64,000 nucleotides of DNA. Origin: Thalassomonas sp. RHCl1. Lineage in GTDB: Bacteria; Pseudomonadota; Gammaproteobacteria; Enterobacterales; Alteromonadaceae. The stretch covers positions 62,001 to 126,000 of the forward strand of contig NZ_CANDNZ010000010.1 in assembly GCF_947387555.1 (NCBI RefSeq). The letters run 5' to 3'. Within the stretch, counting starts at the first letter, position 1, and each line of letters opens with the position of its first letter. The translations under genes were made by a program, and so were the position numbers. Under the pieces are notes generated by a model that saw only the letters and a list, made by a program, of their open reading frames with translations, did not search any database and was not told where the DNA came from. Positions 33,391 through 42,381 of the stretch are shown here, in pieces.

Positions 33391-36285
33391 CTAGAATGAG
33401 TAATTAACCCCAAGGAAGAACTGGCGACCGAACTTCTTGTATTCCCCGCTAGCCAGCGACGTACCATAGTTAGTGGTATTAGCTTCGTCGGTCAGGTTAT
33501 TCACCTGCAATACCGCATCTACACCATTATCAAAGGAATAAGTTCCCTGCCAGTCGACCACGGTATAGGCATCGGCATATTGATAGGCAGTACCGCCGGG
33601 CGTTGACCCCTCATAGATATAATCATCGCGGTAGCGAACATTTAAATGGGTACTGAAATTGTCGATATCCCAGAATAAAGTCGCACTAAAGACATGCTTA
33701 GACAGACCGGGAAGCGACAGTTGCTGATCATCAAAAACACCGCCGCCATCGACCGTGGTTTCACTCTCGGTATAGGAATAGTTAGTATTCATACCTAAGG
33801 TAGAGAAGACACCCGGCAACTGGGTAAATACCGTGGTATAAGCCAATTCTACCCCGCGGATATAACCCCCCTGATCATTATTTTGTGTCGTTTGGTACTG
33901 GCCTTCGACAAAACCTTCCGGTGCTTCAATACCGATTTGTGACCAGGCAATTTCCCCTTCGTTATAGGTGACACTTTCAATCAGGGTATCGATATCTTTC
34001 CAAAATAATGCCGCAACAAATGCACCACCGCCTTCGGTGAAGTGCTCATAGGATAAATCATATTGCGTAGCGCGGAAGGGGTCCAGGTTCGGGTTACCTT
34101 TGGACCAGACATTATAACGCTGACTGACACCGTCATTAGCGGTATCCGCCCATGATCCGGCGCCGCCGCGTAACTGATGTACCGGCGGACGACCTATCAC
34201 TTTGGCCGCAGCAAAACGGATTTGCTCATTATCGCTGATTTGGAAGTTCAGGTTAATAGACGGCAAGGTATCGGTATACTCAGGCCCGTAATTTACATTG
34301 GCGTAATCGTCGCGGGTTACACCGTTATCATCGGTAATGCCGTCACCGGTTTCATCCCCTTGAAGCTGTTGGATACCGCGGGATTTGGTATCGGTTTTCA
34401 CCACCCGGACACCAAAGTTACCCGTAACCGGAATATCACCAATTTCGCTTTCAAAGTTGGCCATGGCGTAAGCCGCCAGTACTTTCTCCCGTACCGAACC
34501 GCTCTCAATCAGGGTCCAGTTATGCTCCCAGGTTTGTTGGGCATCATAGTTACCCAGGCCAAAAGCAGCATCAGCAATGCCCACCAGGTCTAAATCCAAG
34601 TAGGAAAAACCGTTCATATTCTTGACCGTGGCGAACCCGTCCAGGGAAATCGGGGTACAGGCATGATCATAGTGGTTAAATTCACAGTTTTGGTTGGTCA
34701 CGATAGTGCCGTCCGGCAGTTGATAACCATTTTGCCCTTCACGAGCTCCCCATCTGAAGGTAGAACGTTTGTCTGAGAAGGTTCTGTCGGACCAGCGGGC
34801 GCCAACTTCAATGGAGCTGATAAAACCCGAATCAAGATGATATTTAAAGTCTACCTTGATGCTGTCGATTTCATCGGTATATTCATGGGGGAACTGCTCC
34901 CAGTCGCCAAGGCGCATATGAGATAAATCCGTGTAATCGGTATTTAATACCATATCGACGGCATCTTTGCTGTTATTGGCAAAAGAAAAGCCCTGGCCGC
35001 TAAGTTCCTGCCAGGTATCAACCACAGTACCATCTTCTAAAGTTTGCGTGCCGAATTCGTAAGCATGCATGGAAGCAATACGGTCAAGACGGGTCTTTTT
35101 ACCTTTAGAATGGGCGGCATCAAAGTAAATTTCGTAATCGTCAAATACCCATTCGAGTTTTAAACCAAAACTGTCAGTGGTGGAATCGGTTGACTGATCT
35201 TCTGAGCGCATTTCCACCCAGGGACCGTTAGTGCCGGTTAAGGTAACATCCCCGCCGACCAGGTAACCATCAGAAATAACCGGGTTGGCAACATTGTATA
35301 AACTGTTATCCTTATTTAAGCCGTCGATGTTTAAGCCGTTCATTTTATCTTCAGATTCAAATTCCGATCTGAAAAAATCAAATTGAGCCTTAAAAACATC
35401 ATTAGGCTGATAAACTAAAGTCGACATCAAACCTAAACGTTCATCCGTGCCTTTTGCCGCACGTATCTGGTAACCGTTTGGAGCTCTTTCCTGAACACCG
35501 TCACCGTCAAAATCTTGTAGCCGCTCATACTTACGCGCACTATATTCTTCGGCATTATTTGGCTGCTCCATATGCGCCAGTCCAAAGCCAAAACCTAATG
35601 TTTCATTAAGAAACTTGCCCTGATAAGAAAAACTGAAACGGTTGCCCATATCATCGGCACCGACATCTGAAGCAGCATCGTTATAGGAAAGCCGTGCACT
35701 GGTAACAAAATTATGATCTTCTTTTGCTTCCAGCGGGTTGGCCGTTTTTAACTCCACCGTTGCGGCAACGCCCCCTTCCACCAGGGAAGCTTTGGGAGAT
35801 TTGTATACTGCTGCCTGGGAGATCAGCTCGGACGGATATTGATCAAAAGCAATCCAGCGACTGCCTGCGGTATAACCACTGGTACTGGCCTGTTCACGGC
35901 CGTTGAGGGTCGTCTGAATAAAATCACCGTTCATGCCGCGGATATTTAACTGGGAAGACTGACCACTGGCTCTGACGGTGGTCACACCGGGAAGACGTCC
36001 TAACGCATCGGCGATAGAAATATCCGGCAGAGAATTCAAGTCCCCGGCATCAATCACTTCAGAAACCATATCTGAGAAACGTTTCTTATCCAGTGAACTG
36101 ATAAGACTGCGCCGTATACCTTTAATCTCTATGACTTCGGTGCCAACCACGGCTTCTTTTTCACCAACACCTTGTTCCTGACCCGAAGCCGATTGCTCTT
36201 CAGCCGCCAATACCGGCAGTGTAACCGCCATAAAGCCGCTTGAGAGCAGCGCCAGTGTAACTTTACTTGCTTTAAAATTCATCAT
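33391..36285 (-). CDS. TonB-dependent receptor (Caulobacter/Xanthomonas type)
   Basis: Outer-membrane TonB-dependent transporter of 964 residues. A signal peptide ends LPVLAAE. After a linker comes the plug: FSDMVSEVIDAGDLNSLPDIS, ADALGRLPGVTTVRASGQ, LNIRGMNGDFIQTTLNGREQ. These are typical of the large TonB-Xanth-Caul subfamily that takes up oligosaccharides and other large substrates. The barrel ends QFFLGVNYSF with the terminal Phe. It precedes the halogenase gene in the same direction, but a terminator and array C intervene. Substrate unknown. Confidence 0.93.
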   Translation of the reverse strand: MMNFKASKVTLALLSSGFMAVTLPVLAAEEQSASGQEQGVGEKEAVVGTEVIEIKGIRRSLISSLDKKRFSDMVSEVIDAGDLNSLPDISIADALGRLPGVTTVRASGQSSQLNIRGMNGDFIQTTLNGREQASTSGYTAGSRWIAFDQYPSELISQAAVYKSPKASLVEGGVAATVELKTANPLEAKEDHNFVTSARLSYNDAASDVGADDMGNRFSFSYQGKFLNETLGFGFGLAHMEQPNNAEEYSARKYERLQDFDGDGVQERAPNGYQIRAAKGTDERLGLMSTLVYQPNDVFKAQFDFFRSEFESEDKMNGLNIDGLNKDNSLYNVANPVISDGYLVGGDVTLTGTNGPWVEMRSEDQSTDSTTDSFGLKLEWVFDDYEIYFDAAHSKGKKTRLDRIASMHAYEFGTQTLEDGTVVDTWQELSGQGFSFANNSKDAVDMVLNTDYTDLSHMRLGDWEQFPHEYTDEIDSIKVDFKYHLDSGFISSIEVGARWSDRTFSDKRSTFRWGAREGQNGYQLPDGTIVTNQNCEFNHYDHACTPISLDGFATVKNMNGFSYLDLDLVGIADAAFGLGNYDAQQTWEHNWTLIESGSVREKVLAAYAMANFESEIGDIPVTGNFGVRVVKTDTKSRGIQQLQGDETGDGITDDNGVTRDDYANVNYGPEYTDTLPSINLNFQISDNEQIRFAAAKVIGRPPVHQLRGGAGSWADTANDGVSQRYNVWSKGNPNLDPFRATQYDLSYEHFTEGGGAFVAALFWKDIDTLIESVTYNEGEIAWSQIGIEAPEGFVEGQYQTTQNNDQGGYIRGVELAYTTVFTQLPGVFSTLGMNTNYSYTESETTVDGGGVFDDQQLSLPGLSKHVFSATLFWDIDNFSTHLNVRYRDDYIYEGSTPGGTAYQYADAYTVVDWQGTYSFDNGVDAVLQVNNLTDEANTTNYGTSLASGEYKKFGRQFFLGVNYSF

Positions 36286-36940
36286 GCTTTCCCCCGTTCC
36301 ATCCTTGTTTTATTTATCTTCAGCATTCCCAACTGATCTTTGATGGTTATTTAGTGACCCACTCATGGGTGGATGAAACTAATATAAGGCGGACTCCAGG
36401 CCAAGAACATATGATGCATACGTATTCATATTTTCGGGCACCATTATCGAACAAGGAAAATAGCGGTGCAAGCCTATAAAAAGGGCAAAACCTCATATCA
36501 CCAACAAACAGTTTCCGCAGATAGAGCACAAGCAAAAACTAAGCTTGAAAACACAAACACTTGCTGATAAATGATACCGCCAGCGCCTGTTTTAAACAGG
36601 GAAGAAACTTTAGCCATTATTTTTCCCGGACGCGCGCATTAACATTTTATCAGGCGAAAAAAGCTCCCTCGGCCACTGAAAATCATGCTTCATTAACACC
36701 GTTCTTTTTGCTTTAACCTGTTATCCGGCCAAAAAGCTGAATACGTATGCAAGAAATACTGCTGTCACATAAGCCGGCTCCCCCTGAACCAGGGTGAGCG
36801 TTTTTAAAAACAAAACCGCATCATCAATAAGTAAATCATTTACTTTACAAACAAAAAAGTATATAAAGTTTATTATCGAATCTGTTGCCCGCTATGACCT
36901 TGGTTAAGACAATAGCGGCCGGCACTTTAAGGAGATTTTT
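36286..36940. other. Long intergenic region upstream of the TonB receptor
   Basis: 655 bases with no convincing gene. Two copies of an operator-like word in opposite orientation are present, GCATACGTATTC at 36416 and GAATACGTATGC at 36739. Divergent promoters for the TonB receptor and the LysE gene are expected here. Confidence 0.5.
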
Positions 36941-37558
36941 ATGACCATAGAAACCTGGATTTCATTTACCCTGGCGGCAATGATGTTATGCTTTTCACCC
37001 GGACCTACCCTGCTCTTGGTCATGGGCCAGTCATTAACTTACGGTAAACGCTCCGTGTTGCCTTTGCTCTTAGGGGTCTTATCCGGCGATATGATTGCCA
37101 TGAGTTTATCTGTGCTTGGCCTGGGCGCCATTTTAGCGCTGTCTGCAACCCTGTTTACTGTTTTTAAATACCTGGGAGCGGCTTATCTCTGTTATCTGGG
37201 CATCAAGGCATGGCGGAGTAAAGCCACAAAAGCAGAAGATACGGATAAAGGAGGTATAGCCAGCGGCACCATCTTTAAGGAAGCCTTGCTGGTGACAGCA
37301 TTAAACCCCAAAGGCATCGTCTTTTTTATGGCTTTCTTCCCGTTATTTATCGATACCGCCCAGCCTTACCTGCCCCAGGTATTGATACTGGCGATGTCCT
37401 TTTTACTGGTATCGGGGTTAAGCGTGTCCTTTTATAGCCTGTTTGCCGGACAACTGCGCCAAAAAGTGCAATCACCCAAACTGCAAACGGGTTTTAACAA
37501 AGTCAGCGGCACTATGCTGATAGGGGCAGGCGCCTTGACCGCCACAATGCAGAAGTAG
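36941..37558 (+). CDS. LysE/RhtB-family amino-acid exporter
   Basis: Inner-membrane translocator of 205 residues with six hydrophobic segments. The family start is clear: FTLAAMMLCFSPGPTLLLVMGQSL, then LLLGVLSGDMIAMSLSVLGLGAIL and KYLGAAYLCYLGIKAW. Exports amino acids or homoserine-lactone-like compounds; substrate unknown. AAGGAGATTTTT precedes ATG. The two downstream small genes lie 27 and 52 bases apart and may be cotranscribed. Confidence 0.92.
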   Translation: MTIETWISFTLAAMMLCFSPGPTLLLVMGQSLTYGKRSVLPLLLGVLSGDMIAMSLSVLGLGAILALSATLFTVFKYLGAAYLCYLGIKAWRSKATKAEDTDKGGIASGTIFKEALLVTALNPKGIVFFMAFFPLFIDTAQPYLPQVLILAMSFLLVSGLSVSFYSLFAGQLRQKVQSPKLQTGFNKVSGTMLIGAGALTATMQK

Positions 37559-37585
37559 TGCAGAAACAAAACAGCAGAGACAACT

Positions 37586-37927
37586 ATGCCACATAACATT
37601 ATCGAGTATTCATCCGAGCTGGAACCCCATATCCAGGACATCATCAAGGCTGTCCACCTGGGCTCGGTCAATGCCGCCCTCTTTGACGAGCAGGATATCA
37701 AAACCCGGGCACTTGCCTATCAGCATGCCAAATTAGGCCAGGGCAGCCGGTTTTTCATCCATGTCCAGGCCAAGCTCCTGAGCGGACGCAGCCCGGAGCA
37801 AAAAAACTTGCTGTCACAGGCCATCTTAGAGCAATTGAGTAAACTGGGCCTAAGCGCGATATCCCTGACGGTTGAAATTTTGGATATCGACAAACACAGC
37901 TATGCCAAACAGGTGATTCACGCTTAA
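37586..37927 (+). CDS. 5-carboxymethyl-2-hydroxymuconate isomerase family protein
   Basis: Small tautomerase-like protein of 113 residues. The N-terminus MPHNIIEYS has the catalytic Pro at position 2 seen in CHMI/4-oxalocrotonate tautomerase relatives, followed by HAKLGQGSRFFIHVQAKLLSGR, a typical family segment. In homoprotocatechuate degradation it isomerises 5-carboxymethyl-2-hydroxymuconate, but no other genes of that pathway are nearby, so the physiological reaction here is uncertain. Confidence 0.85.
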   Translation: MPHNIIEYSSELEPHIQDIIKAVHLGSVNAALFDEQDIKTRALAYQHAKLGQGSRFFIHVQAKLLSGRSPEQKNLLSQAILEQLSKLGLSAISLTVEILDIDKHSYAKQVIHA

Positions 37928-37979
37928 AAAGCCCACCCGCAACTCACCCTATGAATTTAAGTTAAAGGAGAGAAAACTT

Positions 37980-38360
37980 ATGAATTTAAATCAAGTCACC
38001 CTGCCCGTTAACGATATGGAAGAAGCGGCAAGCTTTTACCGGAAAATGGGCTTTTTACAAATCGTCGATACCCCGCACTACGCCCGTTTTGAATGTCCCG
38101 AAGGCGGAGCAACCTTTTCCCTGTCCCTGGAAACAGACACTTTTACCAACAAAACCACCATTTATTTTGAACATCAGGAGCTGGACCAGCTGGTTGAGCA
38201 GTTAATAGCCAAAGGACTCGAGTTCAGCCAGATGCCCCAGGACATGTCGTTTTTATGGCGGGAGGCGATTTTATTTGATCCCAGCGGTAACAAAATAAAA
38301 CTTTACTGGGCCGGAGAAAACCGCTTAAATCCCCCGTGGCGTGTTGAAAAAAGCGGCTAA
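37980..38360 (+). CDS. Glyoxalase/VOC-family protein
   Basis: A 126-residue vicinal-oxygen-chelate domain: MNLNQVTLPVNDMEEAASFYRKMGF, then ARFECPEGGATFSL and REAILFDPSGNKIKLYWAGE, giving the usual beta-alpha-beta-beta-beta repeats and putative metal ligands. AAGGAGAGAAAACTT precedes ATG. Reaction unknown; such proteins include glyoxalases, dioxygenases and resistance proteins. Confidence 0.9.
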   Translation: MNLNQVTLPVNDMEEAASFYRKMGFLQIVDTPHYARFECPEGGATFSLSLETDTFTNKTTIYFEHQELDQLVEQLIAKGLEFSQMPQDMSFLWREAILFDPSGNKIKLYWAGENRLNPPWRVEKSG

Positions 38361-38385
38361 TTGGCCGGAAATCAAACTGACAACC

Positions 38386-38547
38386 AGGGCCTGTTTATCT
38401 TTAGAGGGGATTAAGATTTTTGAGCGGTTTTTGCACATATCAAGGCAAAAAAATGGATGTGTAGTTGTTCTACATGACATTTTTCTAACGCGGATAGGTG
38501 CAAAAACAGCCAAAAAGATAATTCACGGCCAAAGATAAACAGGCCCT
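38386..38547. mobile_element. MITE-like hairpin element (162 bp)
   Basis: Perfect 17-base terminal inverted repeats AGGGCCTGTTTATCTTT / AAAGATAAACAGGCCCT bound a region that itself folds: GGTTTTTGCAC / GTGCAAAAAC (38426 and 38498) and a central hairpin around TGTAG/CTACA near 38457-38474. No target duplication is evident and no transposase is encoded. Short frames on both strands inside are not believed to be genes. Confidence 0.75.
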
Positions 38548-38782
38548 AAGCTAAATAACTGCAAACAAAGCCAAGAGTAAATAGCCCGGAAAAAACAGAA
38601 GGACAACCCCGGCAAGCTGCTTCACGTCAGAGCTGAACAACTGGAAACTTTATCGATTAAGAGGCAAGATAAACAGCCTGCGCTCAAGAAAATTTAATCC
38701 TTGGTCGCGTAATAGTAAAGAGTCCGGTTAAACACTCAAACTCGTTGATATAAAAACCATAATATAAATAAAAGGAAGTTTC
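38548..38782. other. Promoter region of the sphingomyelinase gene
   Basis: 235 bases, AT-rich toward the 3' end, with AAAGGAAGTTTC directly before the start codon. Nothing else recognised. Confidence 0.4.
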
Positions 38783-40090
38783 ATGCAGCAATATCTGTTT
38801 AAATTTATCACCGGCGTTAGCCTGCTACTGGCCTCCCTGGCCAGCAACGCAGAAAGTTATATCTATCTGACCAACAATACCGAACAAGAATTAACCCTGG
38901 ATATCAGCCAATACGGCGCTTCCTTAAACAAAGGCGAGCACTGGAAACAGCACGCCACCAAAGTGCCTCCTTTGGCCACAGTGCGTTTTTTGGAAATGAA
39001 CCGGGATACCGGCATCACCTGGGGCGAAGACTTTTATTTTGACACCCAGGTGACCAGTGAAGACGGCAGCAGCACGGTTTTACGGCAAAAACTCACCGGC
39101 ACCTGGAATTTCAGTTCCATCTGGCACGGTATGGACGACAGCCCCTGGTATGACGACAGAAATATCCATAGCATTACCCGGGATTTTATCACTAGCGAGA
39201 CCTCAATAGCGGTCAAAGCAGAGTCGGCCCGGGTTAACGGCGATGATTTTTATTATGTTATTCATCCCAAGCCGCAATACCCCAGCGTAGGACAGAGCAA
39301 CAACTTTAAAGTGCTGGCCTACAATGTCTGGGCCCTGCTGCCGGGCATAGTGTCAAAAAGCGTCGGCGAGCGACTGAACCTGCTAACCAAAGAGCTGGAC
39401 GGTTACGATGCCATTGTCTTTTCCGAGTTATTTGATAACAGCAACCGCAGCAACTTTTTAAACGGCCTGAAAGATGAATATCCCTACCAGACCAAAGTTG
39501 TCGATCGTAGCGGCGCGCTGGAAGACGGCGGCGTACTGATTGTCAGCCGCTGGCCGATAGAAGCAGAAGATCAAATCACCTACAATGACTGCGACGCAGA
39601 CGACTGTATTGCCGCCAAAGGGGTGATTTACGGGAAAATCAACAAACAAGGCAAGATCTATCACCTGTTTGGCAGCCATACCCAGGCCTGGCCGGAGCCA
39701 AAAAACCAGACCACACGGGCCAACCAGTTCCAGCAAATGTCAGACTTTATCACAGCCAAGGATATCAGCAGTGATGAGCCGGTGATCATTGCCGGAGATC
39801 TCAATGTCGACAAGGCAAACTATGAGCAGGAGTACATCAATATGCTCAATATCCTGCAGGCGGAAGAAGTGAGCCGCAGTGGCGGTTACCTTTATACCGC
39901 CGACGGCAATGTCAACGCCTGGACCTCCGGCATACCTGAGATCCTTGATTATGTCTTATATTCTACCCGGCACTTAACACCGCTTGAGTCAGAAGCCAGG
40001 GTGGTAACACCGCGCAGCATCCACAAGGATGTTTTTACCAAGTATGATCTGAGCGACCACTTTGCCGTCAAGGCCGAGTTAACCTTTTAG
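38783..40090 (+). CDS. Secreted sphingomyelin phosphodiesterase (neutral sphingomyelinase)
   Basis: Exported Mg-dependent phospholipase of the endonuclease/exonuclease/phosphatase fold that would hydrolyse sphingomyelin to ceramide. A signal peptide ends SNAES at about residue 25. An N-terminal beta-rich domain (about 26-165) is followed by the catalytic domain with AYNVWALLPG (Asn181), SELFD (Glu215), GSHTQAW (His299), GDLN (Asp339, Asn341) and SDHFAV (His426). This set matches bacterial beta-toxin/SmcL enzymes. Two close Cys (CDADDC) may form a disulfide. It stands alone with its own promoter. Possible hemolysin. Confidence 0.9.
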   Translation: MQQYLFKFITGVSLLLASLASNAESYIYLTNNTEQELTLDISQYGASLNKGEHWKQHATKVPPLATVRFLEMNRDTGITWGEDFYFDTQVTSEDGSSTVLRQKLTGTWNFSSIWHGMDDSPWYDDRNIHSITRDFITSETSIAVKAESARVNGDDFYYVIHPKPQYPSVGQSNNFKVLAYNVWALLPGIVSKSVGERLNLLTKELDGYDAIVFSELFDNSNRSNFLNGLKDEYPYQTKVVDRSGALEDGGVLIVSRWPIEAEDQITYNDCDADDCIAAKGVIYGKINKQGKIYHLFGSHTQAWPEPKNQTTRANQFQQMSDFITAKDISSDEPVIIAGDLNVDKANYEQEYINMLNILQAEEVSRSGGYLYTADGNVNAWTSGIPEILDYVLYSTRHLTPLESEARVVTPRSIHKDVFTKYDLSDHFAVKAELTF

Positions 40091-40100
40091 CACTAACAGA

Positions 40101-40128
40101 CAACGCCGGTAGACTGCTGCCGGCGTTG
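40101..40128. terminator. Convergent hairpin, probable terminator
   Basis: Perfect 9-base stem CAACGCCGG / CCGGCGTTG between convergent genes. There is no T-tract on either side, so efficiency is uncertain. Confidence 0.55.
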
Positions 40129-40161
40129 CTCTGCAATTTACTCTTTTTTTAAATTCCCTTT

Positions 40162-41334
40162 CTACAAATAGCTGAGCCAGGCCTTTTCCGGATGGCGGCG
40201 TTTATAGTTATCATAGCAATGGCACAAGGGATACATCAGCAAGACAATAAAGATCCAGATCAGATAGGTACTGGCTAAATCCACGCCATAACCACGCAAC
40301 TCAGTCACCATGCCGATAAAATGATCCAGCACCATCACCGAAGCATCATAACCCTGCAACACCGCCACCAGCATAGCACCGAGATGGATCACATAAAGAT
40401 GCAGCAGGTAATAGAACATAGGCACCCGTCCTATCTTGATCAGGGGCACAGTCCAGCGGCCTTGCACTTTTTCCAGGGCGGCCAGCAACAAAAAGGCCGG
40501 CCCCAGAGTCACCAGCAGATATAACAGCGACGGCGGATATTTACTGACATTAAAAAATGACATCAAACTCATGGCCGGCGTTGCCATCTGCTGCCATAAA
40601 CGGGCATCGCCATAGAGGTTAAAATAGCGCAACACGAAAAACGTCACGATCGAAAAAGCGGCCAGCTGAGACAATAATTTCAGCCTGTTTGCCTGACTGA
40701 AATCCTGGCGGTAAATGCGGCCAAAATAATAGCCCAGCAACATCACCCCGGCCCAGGGCACAATGGGATAGGCAACCACCAATGTCATATCGTCAAAACG
40801 AATGACATCCCTGTGATGCAGGAAAATCCAGATATTCGACCATAAAGTGCCCAGCTGCGGACTGACACCATCAAACAGATTGTGGCCGGCCACCATCAGC
40901 AACGCCAGGCTAAGTCCGAGCTTGTGGGGTAAATGAATAAAACCGGCGAGCAAGATCATGGAAATACCCAGCACCCAAATCACCTGTAAATTGGTTTCCG
41001 TATAATGAATATTAAAGTCCCAGCCGAATTTGACTAAGGTCACTTCCAGAATCACCAGCCAGATCCCCCGTTTGAGCAGCCAGGCCGACAAGTCTTTTAA
41101 CGGCATTCTTTGCGCCATAAAAAAAGCCGAGGTACCGGCTAAAAAAATAAATACAGGAGCACAAAAATGGGTGACAAAACGGGTAAAAAATATTGCCAGT
41201 GAGGTTTGCTCCAGATCCATGGGGTCGTAATAAAAAGTATCCCTGAAATAATAATCCCGGACATGATCCAGGGCCATCAACAACATGACCACCCCACGCA
41301 AGATATCAATAGACTCGATTCGATTTGTTCTCAT
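40162..41334 (-). CDS. DUF1624/HGSNAT-like membrane acyltransferase
   Basis: Polytopic inner-membrane protein of 390 residues with about ten helices, resembling heparan-alpha-glucosaminide N-acetyltransferase-like DUF1624 proteins. RIESIDILRGVVMLLMALDHVRDYYF at the N-terminus carries the conserved Arg and the DHxRD motif, and FYYLLHLYVIHLG occurs in the C-terminal half. GGAGG precedes the ATG at 41334. It probably transfers acyl groups to an envelope sugar; substrate unknown. Confidence 0.87.
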   Translation of the reverse strand: MRTNRIESIDILRGVVMLLMALDHVRDYYFRDTFYYDPMDLEQTSLAIFFTRFVTHFCAPVFIFLAGTSAFFMAQRMPLKDLSAWLLKRGIWLVILEVTLVKFGWDFNIHYTETNLQVIWVLGISMILLAGFIHLPHKLGLSLALLMVAGHNLFDGVSPQLGTLWSNIWIFLHHRDVIRFDDMTLVVAYPIVPWAGVMLLGYYFGRIYRQDFSQANRLKLLSQLAAFSIVTFFVLRYFNLYGDARLWQQMATPAMSLMSFFNVSKYPPSLLYLLVTLGPAFLLLAALEKVQGRWTVPLIKIGRVPMFYYLLHLYVIHLGAMLVAVLQGYDASVMVLDHFIGMVTELRGYGVDLASTYLIWIFIVLLMYPLCHCYDNYKRRHPEKAWLSYL

Positions 41335-41616
41335 ATACAACCTCCAAATGGTCTCCGCCCGGGTAACACAAGCGGGCAGATAAATAATCCTTTATTCATT
41401 TGGCCACAGCTAAAAAGTGGCCGAACAAGCTAAAACAAAATTAACAGCACATTAGATCCATGATTATGGGATTCACCAGGGGCAATTTAGGCAGGAAAAA
41501 TCGGCAAACGAAATTCAACAAACATAAAATCCCTTTATGTATATAATCTTGTTGGGCTAAGATAACAGGCAGAGCATGAATTTCAATAGAAATCAGGCGG
41601 TAACTAAATTTCTCTT

Positions 41617-42354
41617 ATGATCAAACCTTTACTGTGCTGTTTGCTGCTGAATTTACTCACCGCCGATATCGTGTTTGCCCGGCAAATAACAGATCGCCCC
41701 CAGCCGGCAACCTTGATTTTTTCATCCCCGGACGATCCCCTTGCAGAACTTTCTGCCCGCATACTCAATCGGGCATACCGGCGTTTAGGTATCCAAACCC
41801 GGGTACTGCAACAGCCTGCCGCCAGATCTCTTATCAGCGCCAATAGCGGTCAGCTCGACGGTGAAGTAAACAGGATCGCCGGCATCAGCGGGGAATATAC
41901 TAATTTACGTATGATCCCGGTGCCGATTAATATCTTAGAAGGCAGCATGTTTATCCGCTCAGGCACCCTGGCACCGGATGAAAAAAACGGTTTATCCACC
42001 TATATTATCGGCTTACGCCGGGGGACTAAATTTGCCGAGCAATATACCCGGGAAATGAAACGCCAGTTAGTGGCTAGCAATAGGCAATTATTTTTATTGT
42101 TAGCCGGCGGCCGTATCGATATCGCAATCACCTCAAGCCTGGAAGGCCAGGTCGCCATTAACAAATTACAACTTAAAAACATCAAATTACTGCAGCCGCC
42201 CTTTATCAAAAGACACTTATATCACTATCTGCATAAAAAGCATCAGGCGCTGATCCCTCAAATCACCTCTATTATCAAAGCCATGAGAGAAAACGGCGAA
42301 ATTGAGCGGCTCAAGACAGAATATCTGGCAGAGTTTTTATCACCGTTAACATGA
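41617..42354 (+). CDS. Periplasmic substrate-binding protein (SBP_bac_3-like), third orphan
   Basis: A 245-residue exported protein. A signal peptide ends DIVFARQ, and the mature part has ATLIFSSPDDPLAELSARILNRAYRR, GQLDGEVNRIAGI and GRIDIAITSSLEGQVA, consistent with a type-II binding fold but more diverged than the other two. ATG follows a poor ribosome-binding site. No transport genes nearby. Confidence 0.75.
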   Translation: MIKPLLCCLLLNLLTADIVFARQITDRPQPATLIFSSPDDPLAELSARILNRAYRRLGIQTRVLQQPAARSLISANSGQLDGEVNRIAGISGEYTNLRMIPVPINILEGSMFIRSGTLAPDEKNGLSTYIIGLRRGTKFAEQYTREMKRQLVASNRQLFLLLAGGRIDIAITSSLEGQVAINKLQLKNIKLLQPPFIKRHLYHYLHKKHQALIPQITSIIKAMRENGEIERLKTEYLAEFLSPLT

Positions 42355-42381
42355 AATCACGACAAAATAAGTGCAAATACT

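Noticed and set aside
36347-36535. 62-codon minus-strand frame upstream of the TonB receptor
   Set aside because: No ribosome-binding site or recognisable composition; it overlaps the operator-like word.
38341-38538. 65-codon plus-strand frame and 62-codon minus-strand frame over the MITE
   Set aside because: Both lie largely inside the hairpin element, lack ribosome-binding sites and overlap the preceding gene.
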